A DNA stretch of 48,835 bases from an uncultured Bacteroidota bacterium. Its GTDB lineage: Bacteria; Bacteroidota; Bacteroidia; Flavobacteriales; Flavobacteriaceae. A model generated the notes under the pieces. The model made no database searches. It was not told the DNA's origin and worked only from the letters and a program-made list of their open reading frames with translations. The stretch lies in NCBI GenBank assembly GCA_902618245.1, contig CACMZR010000011.1, forward strand, positions 1-48,835, written 5' to 3'. The first letter of the stretch is position 1, and the number at the start of each line of letters is the position of its first letter. Both the position numbers and the translations under genes were made by a program. This document shows positions 25,501-34,641 of the stretch, in pieces.

Positions 25501-26009
25501 TATTGTTTTTTTGCCTTCCACAGAGGTACAGATGAGCATGCCTCTCCATAGAATATACTTTTTGCAACTTTCTGTAATCGTTGTATTAAATAAATATAGG
25601 ATGCTTCTGGAATGGAATAATCCGAACAACCTTTTATAATGAGTGGTTTCCCTTTAAATTTTTCTAAATCTAATTGATCAATTGTTTTAGAAAAAAGGTG
25701 TTTTTCAAGTTCATTCAAGCTTCCTAGTATAACAATTTTTGCAAATGGTGACAAATAGGTAGTTATCAAAAGTGAAGCCCATGCAGGTAAAATTAAATCT
25801 GCAGAGCAATCCAGGGCAACCAGATGATCTTTATATTTAGTCCAATTATGCTCTTTTAGAGATTGTCTAAATACCTTTTCACGAAGTACACCCTCTTCTA
25901 GCCATTGAGAAATATCTACTAAAGTTCGTACACCTATTGATTTATAGTCCTGAAGATCAACAATAATGAGTGAACTATTAGAAACTTTATTTATAATAGT
26001 ATTATTCAT
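25497..26009 (-). CDS. DUF2480 family protein
   Basis: The 170-residue protein matches the Bacteroidota DUF2480 family. Its features are a hydrophobic start (SSLIIVDLQDY), VALDCSADLILPAWASLLI in the centre with a conserved cysteine, and a conserved IKGCSDYSIPEASYIYLI segment with a second cysteine. No membrane helix or signal is seen. DUF2480 genes sit with suf genes in many Flavobacteriia, suggesting a role in Fe-S cluster assembly or repair. No biochemical function is known to me. The conserved cysteines would suit cluster or metal binding, which is inference. Confidence 0.8.
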   Translation of the reverse strand: MNNTIINKVSNSSLIIVDLQDYKSIGVRTLVDISQWLEEGVLREKVFRQSLKEHNWTKYKDHLVALDCSADLILPAWASLLITTYLSPFAKIVILGSLNELEKHLFSKTIDQLDLEKFKGKPLIIKGCSDYSIPEASYIYLIQRLQKVAKSIFYGEACSSVPLWKAKKQY

Positions 26010-26014
26010 AACCT

Positions 26015-26338
26015 TTAGAGCATTCCTAATTCAAGCTTAGCCTCTTCACTCATTAAATCTTGTGTCCAGGGTGGATCAAAAGTTATCTCGACTTCAGCGG
26101 ACTTCACTTCATCAAGAGATTTAACTTTTTCCTCAACTTCCTTCGGTAAAGATTCAGCAACAGGACAATTCGGTGTGGTTAATGTCATCAAAATTTTTAC
26201 TTCAAAATCTTCATTAACTAAAACGTCATAAATTAATCCCAATTCATAAATATCAACAGGGATTTCGGGATCAAAAATAGTTTTTAAGGTACCAACAATT
26301 TTTTCTCCCAAAATACTAGTATCCATATCTTCTGACAT
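26015..26338 (-). CDS. SufT-like MIP18/DUF59 Fe-S assembly protein
   Basis: The 107-residue protein has the DUF59 core TIFDPEIPVDIYELGLIYDV and the conserved cysteine in TLTTPNCPVAESLP, followed by VEITFDPPWTQDLMSEEAK. This is the PaaD/MIP18 family, which helps mature or deliver Fe-S clusters in the cytoplasm. It lies 5 bases after the sufE stop and 5 bases before the DUF2480 gene within the suf transcript, which supports the role. The sequence is complete and of normal length. Confidence 0.92.
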   Translation of the reverse strand: MSEDMDTSILGEKIVGTLKTIFDPEIPVDIYELGLIYDVLVNEDFEVKILMTLTTPNCPVAESLPKEVEEKVKSLDEVKSAEVEITFDPPWTQDLMSEEAKLELGML

Positions 26339-26343
26339 AATTT

Positions 26344-26769
26344 TTAATTTAGTTGCGTTTGAAAAGCTACAGCATACATTTTTATTTGTTTGACCATCGA
26401 TACTAGACCATTTGCACGAGTAGGAGACAAATGTTCTCTAAGTCCGATGTTATCAATAAAATCTATATTCGAATCAATAATTGAGCGTGGGTGCTGATTA
26501 GAAAATACCCTTATTAAAATTGCAATAATACCTTTAGTTATTATAGCATCACTGTCTGCTGTAAACTTGACCTTATCTCCATCTAGGTGTGCGTGAATCC
26601 ATACTTTACTCTGACAACCCTTAATTATATTTTCTTCAGTTTTATGTGTCTTGTCAATCAATGGTAAAGCCTTCCCTAATTCAATCATATGCTCATAACG
26701 TTGAGTCCAGTCTTCAAAAAATGAAAACTCTTCAATAATCTCTTTTTGTATAGACTCAATTTCACTCAT
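26344..26769 (-). CDS. sufE: Cysteine desulfurase partner SufE
   Basis: Starting at the ATG at 26769, the product is 141 residues. A longer frame beginning at 26844 would run into the end of sufS and adds an unconserved basic leader, so I reject it. The sulfur-accepting cysteine is C52 in ENIIKGCQSKVW, followed by the family segment ADSDAIITKGIIAILIRVF. SufE accepts persulfide sulfur from SufS and passes it to the SufBCD scaffold. It lies 16 bases downstream of sufS. Confidence 0.93.
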   Translation of the reverse strand: MSEIESIQKEIIEEFSFFEDWTQRYEHMIELGKALPLIDKTHKTEENIIKGCQSKVWIHAHLDGDKVKFTADSDAIITKGIIAILIRVFSNQHPRSIIDSNIDFIDNIGLREHLSPTRANGLVSMVKQIKMYAVAFQTQLN

Positions 26770-26785
26770 TTTTAAAATTATTAAA

Positions 26786-28000
26786 TTATTGTAACATTTT
26801 AATTGCTTTTTGAACTCCTTTAACCATAATATCAATTTCGTCAAAGGTATTATAAAAGGAAAATGATGCTCTTACAGTACCTGGAATTTCAAAATAATCC
26901 ATAATGGGTTGCGCGCAATGATGGCCTGTTCTCACGGCAATACCCATTTGATCCAAAATACTACCTATATCATATGGGTGAACATTTTTTATATTGAATG
27001 ATATAACCGCAGTTTTTTTCTGTAAGTCACCATAAATTTTAATACCGTCAATTTTTTTTATTTCTTCAGTGGCATATTTTAAAAGATCGTTCTCGTATTC
27101 AATTATATTTTCAAATCCTATGCTGTTCATATAATCCAAAGCTGCGCCAAAAGCAATACCCCCAGCTATATTTGGAGTACCAGCTTCAAACTTATGAGGA
27201 AGATCTGCATAAGTAGTTTTTTCAAATGTAACACTGGAAATCATTTCACCTCCACCTTGGTAGGGAGGTAATTTCTGTAATAGTTCCGTTTTACCATATA
27301 GCATACCAACTCCTGTTGGACCACATAGCTTGTGAGCCGAAGTCACATAAAAATCAACATTCATTTTCTGTAAATCGGGTTTAATATGAGCACACGCTTG
27401 AGCACCGTCTATTAGAACATAAGCGCCATTTTTATGTGCCATTTCAATAATTTCATCAACTGGGTTGAGGGTGCCTAAGGCATTTGAAACATGATTTACA
27501 AAAACTAATTTTGTTTTTTTGTTAAGAATTTTATTGTAAGTCTTAATATCTAAAGTTCCCTCTTGGGTCATAGGAATAACCTTAAGTTTAGCACCTGTTT
27601 TTTCACATAACATTTGCCAAGGAACAATATTTGAATGATGTTCTAATGCTGAAATAACTAATTCATCTTCTGGTTTCAATAATTTACTAAACCCGGATGC
27701 TACTAGATTTATACTTTCTGTTGTTCCTGAGGTAAAAATGATTTCATAGGGTTTAGCAACATTAAAATGCTGTTGTATTTTTATTCTTGCTTCTTCATAT
27801 GCATCTGTTGCTTCCTGACTTAGCCTGTGAACGCCTCTATGAATATTTGAATTTAAACGTGTATAATAATCGGTAATCACATCAATTACTTGCTGAGGGG
27901 TTTGAGATGTTGCGGCATTATCAAAGTAAATAAGATTTTGTCCATTTACTTTTCTACTTAATATCGGAAAGTCTTCACGGATTTTAAAAATATCTATCAT
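26786..28000 (-). CDS. sufS: Cysteine desulfurase SufS
   Basis: The 404-residue PLP enzyme has the schiff-base lysine K224 in VTSAHKLCGPTGVG. The catalytic cysteine is C362 in VRTGHHCAQP, in the short-loop arrangement of type II (SufS) desulfurases. YFDNAATSQTP at the N-terminus is also typical. It takes sulfur from cysteine for Fe-S cluster assembly, with SufE as acceptor. The start ATG overlaps the sufD stop by one base, so translation should be coupled. Confidence 0.95.
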   Translation of the reverse strand: MIDIFKIREDFPILSRKVNGQNLIYFDNAATSQTPQQVIDVITDYYTRLNSNIHRGVHRLSQEATDAYEEARIKIQQHFNVAKPYEIIFTSGTTESINLVASGFSKLLKPEDELVISALEHHSNIVPWQMLCEKTGAKLKVIPMTQEGTLDIKTYNKILNKKTKLVFVNHVSNALGTLNPVDEIIEMAHKNGAYVLIDGAQACAHIKPDLQKMNVDFYVTSAHKLCGPTGVGMLYGKTELLQKLPPYQGGGEMISSVTFEKTTYADLPHKFEAGTPNIAGGIAFGAALDYMNSIGFENIIEYENDLLKYATEEIKKIDGIKIYGDLQKKTAVISFNIKNVHPYDIGSILDQMGIAVRTGHHCAQPIMDYFEIPGTVRASFSFYNTFDEIDIMVKGVQKAIKMLQ

Positions 28001-29316
28001 TACAATTCAAATCCTAGATTCACACCAAGCTTACTTGCAATTTGTCCATTAATTCTCTTTTTTAAAGAAGGGAGTTGTACGCTTTCAAGTACATTATTTG
28101 CAAATGCATAGGTCATTAGAGCCTTAGCTTCTTTTTTAGGAATACCTCTTGACCGAAGATAAAATAACGCTTCTTCATCCATCTGGCCAATTGTACAACC
28201 ATGGGAGCATTTTACATCATCTGCGTATATTTCTAATTGAGGTTTACTATTTACAGTTGCTTTATCATCTAATAGGACATTATTGTTTTGCTGAAAAGCA
28301 TTAGTTTTTTGTGCGATCTTCTCTACAAGTATTTGTCCATTAAAGACCCCTTCAGAACGCTCTGAGAAAATACCCTTGTAATCTTGATGGCTCTCACAAT
28401 TTGGATGAGAATGATGAACCATTGTCGAGTGATCAACGTGCTGCTTGCCTTCTAAAATTGTAACCCCTTTAAGAGTTGATAATATACGTTGGCCGGTATG
28501 ATAGTATCTCAGATTATTTCTTACTAGCTTGCCACCCAAAGAAAATGTGTGGACACTTGCATGACTATTTTTTGCTTGTTGTATGTAAGTATTATCAATT
28601 AAAGAAGCCGATGTTAAATCATTTTGCAATTTATAATAATCTACAAATGCTTCTTCGTGAACATAAACTTCTGTAACACTGTTGGTAACAACAGGGTGAT
28701 CTTTTAAACTTTGGTGCCTCTCAATAATTTGAACCTGAGAGTTTTTATCAACCACAATTAAATTTCTAGGTTGAAGCCAGAGAGAATGTTCTTCACCAGA
28801 TGCAAAATGAATAATCTCAATAGGTTTTTCAGCAACTGTTTTTTTAGGTATATAAACAAAAGCTCCTTCCTTGCTGTAAGATGTATTTAGAGCTGTGAGA
28901 CTTTCCTCTAAACTTGCGATTTTATTAAAATATGTATTTATTAAATTCCTGTATTTTGGTTTGGTAAGAGCAGCGGACATTAAACAAACATCTAAACCAT
29001 CATGAGTTGTATTTGATAAAAAAGGGCTATAAACGCCATCAATAAAAATTACTTTGTAAGTATCAGTGTCATATAGAAAGTATTTTTTTACATCCTTTAA
29101 TTCAATACTTGCTTCAGATCTTGGGAAAAGTGCATAATCAGCATTAACTAGTGCATTCAAAGATGTATACTTCCAAGATTCATCTTTTTTTGTTGGAAAT
29201 CCTTTTTTTTCGAATACTCTTAATGCTTTTGCACGAGTTTGATGTACACTGTCCAATAAATCTAAATCTCCCTCAAAAGCTAAATAGGATGAAATTAATT
29301 TCTCTTTAAATTCCAT
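28000..29316 (-). CDS. sufD: Fe-S scaffold component SufD
   Basis: The 438-residue protein has the right-handed beta-helix core shared with SufB. The diagnostic segments are VDHSTMVHHSHPNCESHQDY, YADDVKCSHGCTIGQMDEEA and FYLRSRGIPKKEAKALM, with the conserved cysteine and histidine at CSHG. It pairs with SufB and the SufC ATPase as the cluster-building scaffold in the cytoplasm. It directly abuts sufC (no intervening base) and overlaps sufS by one base. Confidence 0.95.
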   Translation of the reverse strand: MEFKEKLISSYLAFEGDLDLLDSVHQTRAKALRVFEKKGFPTKKDESWKYTSLNALVNADYALFPRSEASIELKDVKKYFLYDTDTYKVIFIDGVYSPFLSNTTHDGLDVCLMSAALTKPKYRNLINTYFNKIASLEESLTALNTSYSKEGAFVYIPKKTVAEKPIEIIHFASGEEHSLWLQPRNLIVVDKNSQVQIIERHQSLKDHPVVTNSVTEVYVHEEAFVDYYKLQNDLTSASLIDNTYIQQAKNSHASVHTFSLGGKLVRNNLRYYHTGQRILSTLKGVTILEGKQHVDHSTMVHHSHPNCESHQDYKGIFSERSEGVFNGQILVEKIAQKTNAFQQNNNVLLDDKATVNSKPQLEIYADDVKCSHGCTIGQMDEEALFYLRSRGIPKKEAKALMTYAFANNVLESVQLPSLKKRINGQIASKLGVNLGFEL

Positions 29317-30063
29317 TTATGCTAATTCTTTTATCCAATCGTACCCTTTTGCCTCCAATTCATGTGCCAACTCTTTAGTACCAGATTTTACTATCTTCCC
29401 ACCAAAAAGTACATGTACAAAATCTGGTACTATATATTCTAATAGACGTTGATAGTGTGTTATTACAACTACTGCATTTTCTTTAGCTTTAAACTTATTC
29501 ACTCCATTTGCGACTATTTTCAATGCATCAATATCTAATCCTGAATCTGTTTCATCTAATATTGCCAAAGTTGGCTCTAACATAGCCATCTGAAAAATTT
29601 CATTTCGTTTTTTTTCACCTCCAGAGAATCCTTCATTTAAGGATCGGGATAAAAATTTTGAATCAATGTCCAATAGAGTAGACTTTTCTCGTATTTTTTT
29701 TAATAATTCACTTGCTCCCAAATCACTTAAACCTTGAGCCTTCCTATTTGCATTGATTGCTGTTTTTATAAAGTTTGTAACAGTTACACCTGGTATTTCA
29801 ACAGGATATTGAAAGGATAAAAAGATTCCCAAATGTGCTCTTTCTTCTGGATCAAGCCCAGATAAATCTTTCCCTTTGAATAAAATTTTACCTTGGGTGA
29901 CATCATAATCTTCATTCCCAGCAATAACAGAAGACAACGTGCTTTTACCTGATCCATTTGGTCCCATAATTGCGTGTACCTCACCAGCTTTTACATTAAG
30001 ATCAATGCCATTTAAAATTGTTCTCCCTTCAACTTCAGCATGTAAATTTTCGATTGTTAACAT
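29317..30063 (-). CDS. sufC: SUF system ATPase SufC
   Basis: The 248-residue ABC-type ATPase has Walker A GPNGSGKST, the signature motif FSGGEKKRNE, Walker B in LAILDETDSGLD and the switch His in VVITHYQRLL. SufC drives conformational change of the SufBD scaffold and has no membrane partner. The gene follows sufB by 37 bases and is separated from sufD by none. All catalytic motifs are intact. Confidence 0.96.
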   Translation of the reverse strand: MLTIENLHAEVEGRTILNGIDLNVKAGEVHAIMGPNGSGKSTLSSVIAGNEDYDVTQGKILFKGKDLSGLDPEERAHLGIFLSFQYPVEIPGVTVTNFIKTAINANRKAQGLSDLGASELLKKIREKSTLLDIDSKFLSRSLNEGFSGGEKKRNEIFQMAMLEPTLAILDETDSGLDIDALKIVANGVNKFKAKENAVVVITHYQRLLEYIVPDFVHVLFGGKIVKSGTKELAHELEAKGYDWIKELA

Positions 30064-30100
30064 TACTTTGCTATTTGTTTTAATTTATGTCTATAAAGTA

Positions 30101-31546
30101 TTAGCCAACACTTCCTTCTAAACTAATTTCAAGAAGTTTTTGAGCTTCAACTGCAAACTCCATTGGAAGTTTATTTAGAACTTCTTTACTGAATCCGTTA
30201 ACTATAAGTGCTATGGCTTTTTCTGTATCAATACCTCTTTGATTGCAGTAAAAAATTTGATCCTCACCAATTTTACTTGTAGTTGCCTCATGCTCAACTT
30301 GAGCTGAATTATTCTTAGCTTCGATGTAAGGAAATGTGTGTGCCCCACAATTATTTCCCATTAATAATGAATCACACTGTGAAAAATTTCTCGCATTTTT
30401 TGCCCTAGACCCCACTTTCACAAGGCCACGATAACTATTCTGTGATTTCCCTGCAGAAATTCCTTTAGAAATAATAGTACTACGAGTATTATTACCCAAA
30501 TGGACCATTTTTGTTCCAGTATCTGCTTGTTGGAAGTTGTTAGTAACAGCTATTGAATAAAATTCTCCAATCGAGTTGTCTCCTTTTAAAACACATGAGG
30601 GATACTTCCAAGTAACAGCAGATCCAGTTTCTACTTGAGTCCAAGAAATTTTTGCTCGATTGTGACAAAGTCCCCTTTTAGTAACAAAATTGAAAACACC
30701 TCCTTTTCCATTTTTATCACCAGGAAACCAGTTTTGTACTGTAGAATATTTTATTTCAGCATCGTCAAGAGCTATTAGTTCAACAACCGCTGCATGAAGT
30801 TGATTTTCATCCCTAGAGGGAGCTGTACATCCTTCCAAATAACTGACATAACTTTGCTCATCTGCAATGACAAGTGTTCTTTCAAATTGGCCAGTACCAG
30901 CTTGATTAATTCTAAAATAAGTAGATAATTCCATTGGACAACGTACTCCTTTTGGAATGTAACAGAAAGAGCCGTCTGTGAATACAGCACTATTTAATGC
31001 TGAATAATAGTTGTCCCTTGGAGGTATAACGGTACCAATATATTTTTTTACTAATTCAGGATGTTTTTGAATGGCCTCTGATATAGAACAAAAAATTATC
31101 CCCTTTTTTGCCAAAGTTTCTCTAAAAGTGGTTGCAACTGAAACTGAATCCATAACAATATCTACAGCAACACCCGAAAGCTTTTTCTGTTCATCAACAG
31201 AAATGCCAAGCTTATCAAATGTTTTTAATAGCTCAGGATCAACTTCCTCAAGACTATTATACTTTGGCTTTTTTTTAGGAGCAGAATAGTATGAAATTTT
31301 TTGTAAATCTGGCTTTTTGTACTTTACATTTGACCAATCAGGTTCAACCATTTTCTTGAAACTTGAAAAAGCTTCCAAGCGCCATTTAGTCATCCAATCT
31401 GGCTCACCTTTTTTTTCTGATATTTTTCTAATTATGTCCTCATTTAAACCCACAGGAAATGTATCCGATTCTATATCTGTGTAGAACCCATACTCATATT
31501 CTTTGGTTTCTAATTCTTTTTTTAACTCTTCTTCTGTGTATGCCAT
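30101..31546 (-). CDS. sufB: Fe-S scaffold protein SufB
   Basis: The 481-residue protein shows the SufB hallmarks [40 protein letters not shown] and the strand repeat [17 protein letters not shown]. The conserved cysteines lie in EGCTAP and [16 protein letters not shown]. It is the central cluster scaffold of the SUF system. It is the second gene after sufA, 6 bases downstream. Length and motif order are normal for Bacteroidota. Confidence 0.96.
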   Translation of the reverse strand: MAYTEEELKKELETKEYEYGFYTDIESDTFPVGLNEDIIRKISEKKGEPDWMTKWRLEAFSSFKKMVEPDWSNVKYKKPDLQKISYYSAPKKKPKYNSLEEVDPELLKTFDKLGISVDEQKKLSGVAVDIVMDSVSVATTFRETLAKKGIIFCSISEAIQKHPELVKKYIGTVIPPRDNYYSALNSAVFTDGSFCYIPKGVRCPMELSTYFRINQAGTGQFERTLVIADEQSYVSYLEGCTAPSRDENQLHAAVVELIALDDAEIKYSTVQNWFPGDKNGKGGVFNFVTKRGLCHNRAKISWTQVETGSAVTWKYPSCVLKGDNSIGEFYSIAVTNNFQQADTGTKMVHLGNNTRSTIISKGISAGKSQNSYRGLVKVGSRAKNARNFSQCDSLLMGNNCGAHTFPYIEAKNNSAQVEHEATTSKIGEDQIFYCNQRGIDTEKAIALIVNGFSKEVLNKLPMEFAVEAQKLLEISLEGSVG

Positions 31547-31552
31547 AATTTA

Positions 31553-31882
31553 TTAAAGTGAAAAACTCTCCCCACAGCCACAAGTCCTTTGGGCATTAGG
31601 ATTATTAAATACAAATCCTTTACCATTTAGTCCGCCAGAATATTCCAAGACAGTACCCGCCAAATAAAGTATACTCTTTTTGTCAACTATAATTTTAACT
31701 TGATTATCTTCATAAATCTTATCCTCTTTTTTTATTTCAGAATCGAATTTTAATTCATAGGAAAGACCTGAACAACCGCCACTTTTGACACCAACACGGA
31801 CATAGTCTCTTGATGGATCATAACCCTCCTCTTTCATCAAAGTAGAAACTTTTTGTTTAGCTGTTTCGTGAACTTTTATCAT
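31553..31882 (-). CDS. sufA: A-type Fe-S carrier SufA/IscA
   Basis: The 109-residue protein has the three A-type cysteines, C37 (SGGCSGLSY) and C101/C103 (TCGCGESF), which receive a cluster from the scaffold and pass it to targets. It is the first gene of the operon that continues through sufB, sufC, sufD, sufS, sufE, the SufT-like gene, DUF2480 and a glycosyltransferase. A -7 promoter element is found 30-37 bases upstream. The name SufA rather than IscA or ErpA follows from the gene context. Confidence 0.92.
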   Translation of the reverse strand: MIKVHETAKQKVSTLMKEEGYDPSRDYVRVGVKSGGCSGLSYELKFDSEIKKEDKIYEDNQVKIIVDKKSILYLAGTVLEYSGGLNGKGFVFNNPNAQRTCGCGESFSL

Positions 31883-31911
31883 AAATAGTTAACATTACAT
31901 TTAACGGTATG

Positions 31912-31919
31912 CAAATATA
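31912..31919 (-). promoter_or_regulatory. -7 element of the suf operon promoter
   Basis: The minus strand reads TATATTTG, an exact TAnnTTTG match, giving a leader of roughly 20-25 bases before the sufA ATG at 31882. No TTG is seen at the usual -33 distance. A small inverted repeat (GTTAA, 8 bases, TTAAC) lies between this element and the start codon and could be a regulator site. It matches no operator I recognise. Confidence 0.5.
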
Positions 31920-31981
31920 CGTTATTTCTATTGATTTTATTGGTAAAGCGATTGATTTACACTATTGGCAGATTACATAAC

Positions 31982-33322
31982 TTAATACCAAATAGCTAGA
32001 AAAATATCTTTTGAACCTTTTGAATTTTGAAAAGGTTTTAAAATACTTTCTGAACTGCCAATAACTATAACTTTGTTTTGTTGACTTAAAATAACATCGT
32101 TGGCCTGATTAATACCATAATCTCCAAGAGTAGTTGTTTTAATTAAGCTCCCATTCTCAAGAGTATAGTATAATGCAATATCGTTGCCTACACTTTCCGT
32201 ATTTAAAAATGTATTTTGATTACTCGTTTGGCCAACAATAATAAGCGTTCCATCTTTACGCCTTAAAAATGAGTTTGCCTTTTCAAAGCTAGATGTTCCA
32301 ATATTTCTCAAATCTTTTAGTTTACCGTCTGATGATAATCTTGCAAGTACAATGTCTGATAATCCATACGCCGATTTTATATCACCATCTAAACTATATG
32401 TCTGACCCAAAATAAGAAAGTCCCCATTTGGAGCTTCAATTATAGCCTTTCCGCTGTCATATTCGCTACCACCGATAGATTTTTCCCAAATTAATTGTCC
32501 TTTGCCATCTATCTTTACGACCCAAATATCATAGCTACCTTTTGGATTAGTTATATCGATATCATCACTTTCTGATGAACCCAAAATTACAAATTCACCT
32601 TGAGAAGTTTCGATTGCATCATATGATCGGTCATTATTTGTACCCCCAAAATAATTTCGCCATTGCAGATTACCATTCATATCAATTTTGTGAACCCAAA
32701 ATTCTCCAACACCATGCCTTGACAAGTTGTTAGATTTGATCTTGTTTCTTCCTAAGCCTTGGGATGCAGATACATCCAAAAATCCATTAAAAAAAAGGCC
32801 TCCATTTGAAGTTTCTATTATGTTGTATGCATGATCGTGGCCCGAAAAACCAAAGCTTTTCTCCCATATTATTAAACCACTAGAGTCTGTTCTAATCAAC
32901 CAATTATCATGTTGACCCCTATTCTCACTAGAATCACCATCACTACTTTTACTATAACCAACTAATACAAACCCATCATCAGACAATTGAACTAAGTCTT
33001 GACCTCTGTCATCCTCAGAACCGCCATAAGTTTTTGTCCATTGTAGTTTTAAATTTGAGTCAAATTTCATTAAGAAAATGTCACTCCCATTTCTTTTTTT
33101 ATTTGAAAAATGACCATCAACGCTTTTTGTATTTCCTATTAATGCGAATCCTCCATCATTTGTATTAATAATTGAATTGGCAATATCCTCTTCACTACCA
33201 CCATAAGTTTTAACCTCTTGCCATTGATTCTTTGTAGGTGGCAAAAAAGACCAATTTGTTTCACTAATAGAATTACATCCTAAGAAAATTAATATAATGG
33301 GTGTAATTATGTAATTATTCAT
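31982..33322 (-). CDS. Lipoprotein with seven YGGS-type repeats, probable beta-propeller
   Basis: The 446-residue product has a lipoprotein signal with the lipidated cysteine at C16 (LIFLGCNS). The rest is seven repeats of about 55-65 residues. Each has a W-x-K-x-(Y/F)GGS-x-x-D opening, an I-x-x-x-x-DGGF-x-x-x-G strand and a DI(W/F)(L/V) strand ending at K(I/F)D. Seven such units suggest a seven-bladed propeller. No catalytic residues or type IX secretion tail are seen. The ATG overlaps the upstream gene by 8 bases, so the pair is co-translated. The function is unknown; a surface binding protein is plausible. Confidence 0.8.
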   Translation of the reverse strand: MNNYIITPIILIFLGCNSISETNWSFLPPTKNQWQEVKTYGGSEEDIANSIINTNDGGFALIGNTKSVDGHFSNKKRNGSDIFLMKFDSNLKLQWTKTYGGSEDDRGQDLVQLSDDGFVLVGYSKSSDGDSSENRGQHDNWLIRTDSSGLIIWEKSFGFSGHDHAYNIIETSNGGLFFNGFLDVSASQGLGRNKIKSNNLSRHGVGEFWVHKIDMNGNLQWRNYFGGTNNDRSYDAIETSQGEFVILGSSESDDIDITNPKGSYDIWVVKIDGKGQLIWEKSIGGSEYDSGKAIIEAPNGDFLILGQTYSLDGDIKSAYGLSDIVLARLSSDGKLKDLRNIGTSSFEKANSFLRRKDGTLIIVGQTSNQNTFLNTESVGNDIALYYTLENGSLIKTTTLGDYGINQANDVILSQQNKVIVIGSSESILKPFQNSKGSKDIFLAIWY

Positions 33323-34571
33323 CTATAGCTGATGCCTTTACTAAAAATAATCCTGAGTCTATATCACTTATAGCAATAACTCCACTTTCAAAAAATGGGT
33401 ATATGCTCCATACGCCATTAAATTTGGGATTATTATCTGATGGATATGTATCAAAAAAACCTTTTTCAAATATTGTTTTATTTTGCACTTCACTAATATC
33501 AATTACTCTAAGACCCGCACTATAATTGGCTAAAAAAAAATGTTCTCCCACTATGTAGCCATTGTGATCTATTGCATCGAAATTTGAAAAATATTTAAAA
33601 TGTAATTTAGGCTCTTTTAAGTTTGAAAAATCAAATATTCGGGTTTGAGTTTTTAATCCAAACTGCAATTCATCCAATTCATCACCAAGAAAAAAGTATC
33701 TATGATCCTCGGTTAAAAATCCTTGGTGGGTATATCCTGGACCAGAATAATCGATTGTACTTATTTTTGAAGGATTCAATTTATCAGTAACATCTAAAAT
33801 AACAATCCTATTGTTTTCTCCTCCATCACTATTACTACCAAAAAAAATTTCTTTTCCTTGAAATTCTGGGTCTGGACCTATATAGTTTACAACGTGTGCA
33901 TCATGAGTGTATCTCTCCCTAGAATAACCTCCTAAAATTTTGGGATTTTTGGGGTCACTGATATCTATAAAAACTGGACCCCCAGCATATAAACTTGAAC
34001 CCATAACATAAGCAAATGAAGATGCTTCATTAATCCAAATGTTGTGTGCATTACCGAAGTCTTCTAGAATGGCGCTTGCATCAAAAATTTCAAAATTTTT
34101 AACACTTCTTAGCTTTGTCAGATCAAAAACTTGTAAACCGTGATTTTGTGCCTCACTTACAATAAAAGCGTGGTTTTTAAATACTTTGACGTCTCTCCAC
34201 GGGCTAGTTGTTGAAGCTGTTGGTAATTTTCCCAAAAAAATAGGATTTTCCGGATTACTTATATCTATAAAAGCTGTACCGTCGTCTAGCCCTAAAAGTA
34301 CATATTCCTTTTCAGTTTCAGGATCCGTCCATCCCCAATTATCATTTGCTGAATTGCTGCCGAATTCTCTTAGAGATATTTGAGCTAATAGATCATATCC
34401 CAAACAGGGGTAATTACCTGCAAAACCGTCTAAACAGGGTTTCTTAAAATTTTTATCATCAATTACTAGACCTGTATCAAAGACTTCATTTCCTAAAACT
34501 AATTCTCCGGGTATTTCACTTTTATTACAACTCAGGGCAATTAACAAAAGATACAATGAACACTTTTTCAT
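33315..34571 (-). CDS. Choice-of-anchor B family lipoprotein (LVIVD-type propeller)
   Basis: The 418-residue product has a lipoprotein signal with the lipidated cysteine at C15 (LIALSCNKSE). It then has LVIVD-like repeats, recognisable as GTAFIDISNPENPIFLGKLP, GPVFIDISDPKNPKILGGYS and RVIDISEVQN. The choice-of-anchor B family uses different membrane or secretion anchors in different species; here the anchor is lipid. Histidine-rich stretches (NAHNIWINE, THDAHVVNY, YTHQGFL) line up between blades as in the family. The role is unknown. It is coupled by overlap to the YGGS-repeat lipoprotein. Confidence 0.83.
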   Translation of the reverse strand: MKKCSLYLLLIALSCNKSEIPGELVLGNEVFDTGLVIDDKNFKKPCLDGFAGNYPCLGYDLLAQISLREFGSNSANDNWGWTDPETEKEYVLLGLDDGTAFIDISNPENPIFLGKLPTASTTSPWRDVKVFKNHAFIVSEAQNHGLQVFDLTKLRSVKNFEIFDASAILEDFGNAHNIWINEASSFAYVMGSSLYAGGPVFIDISDPKNPKILGGYSRERYTHDAHVVNYIGPDPEFQGKEIFFGSNSDGGENNRIVILDVTDKLNPSKISTIDYSGPGYTHQGFLTEDHRYFFLGDELDELQFGLKTQTRIFDFSNLKEPKLHFKYFSNFDAIDHNGYIVGEHFFLANYSAGLRVIDISEVQNKTIFEKGFFDTYPSDNNPKFNGVWSIYPFFESGVIAISDIDSGLFLVKASAIDE

Positions 34572-34629
34572 ACGTCTAAAATTAAAAAAACAGAAATAGA
34601 ATTCATATTTTAGAATTATATAAGATGCT

Positions 34630-34637
34630 TACATTTG
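34630..34637 (+). promoter_or_regulatory. -7 element for thiL, probably leaderless
   Basis: TACATTTG is an exact TAnnTTTG match ending only 4 bases before the GTG start of thiL at 34642. Initiation at the usual distance would begin the transcript at or within a base or two of the start codon. No TTG is found at -33, so the promoter is partial by motif. Inference only. Confidence 0.4.
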
Positions 34638-34641
34638 TAAT

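Noticed and set aside
26770-26844. N-terminal extension of SufE by 25 residues
   Set aside because: It overlaps the end of sufS and adds an unconserved leader before the standard SufE start.
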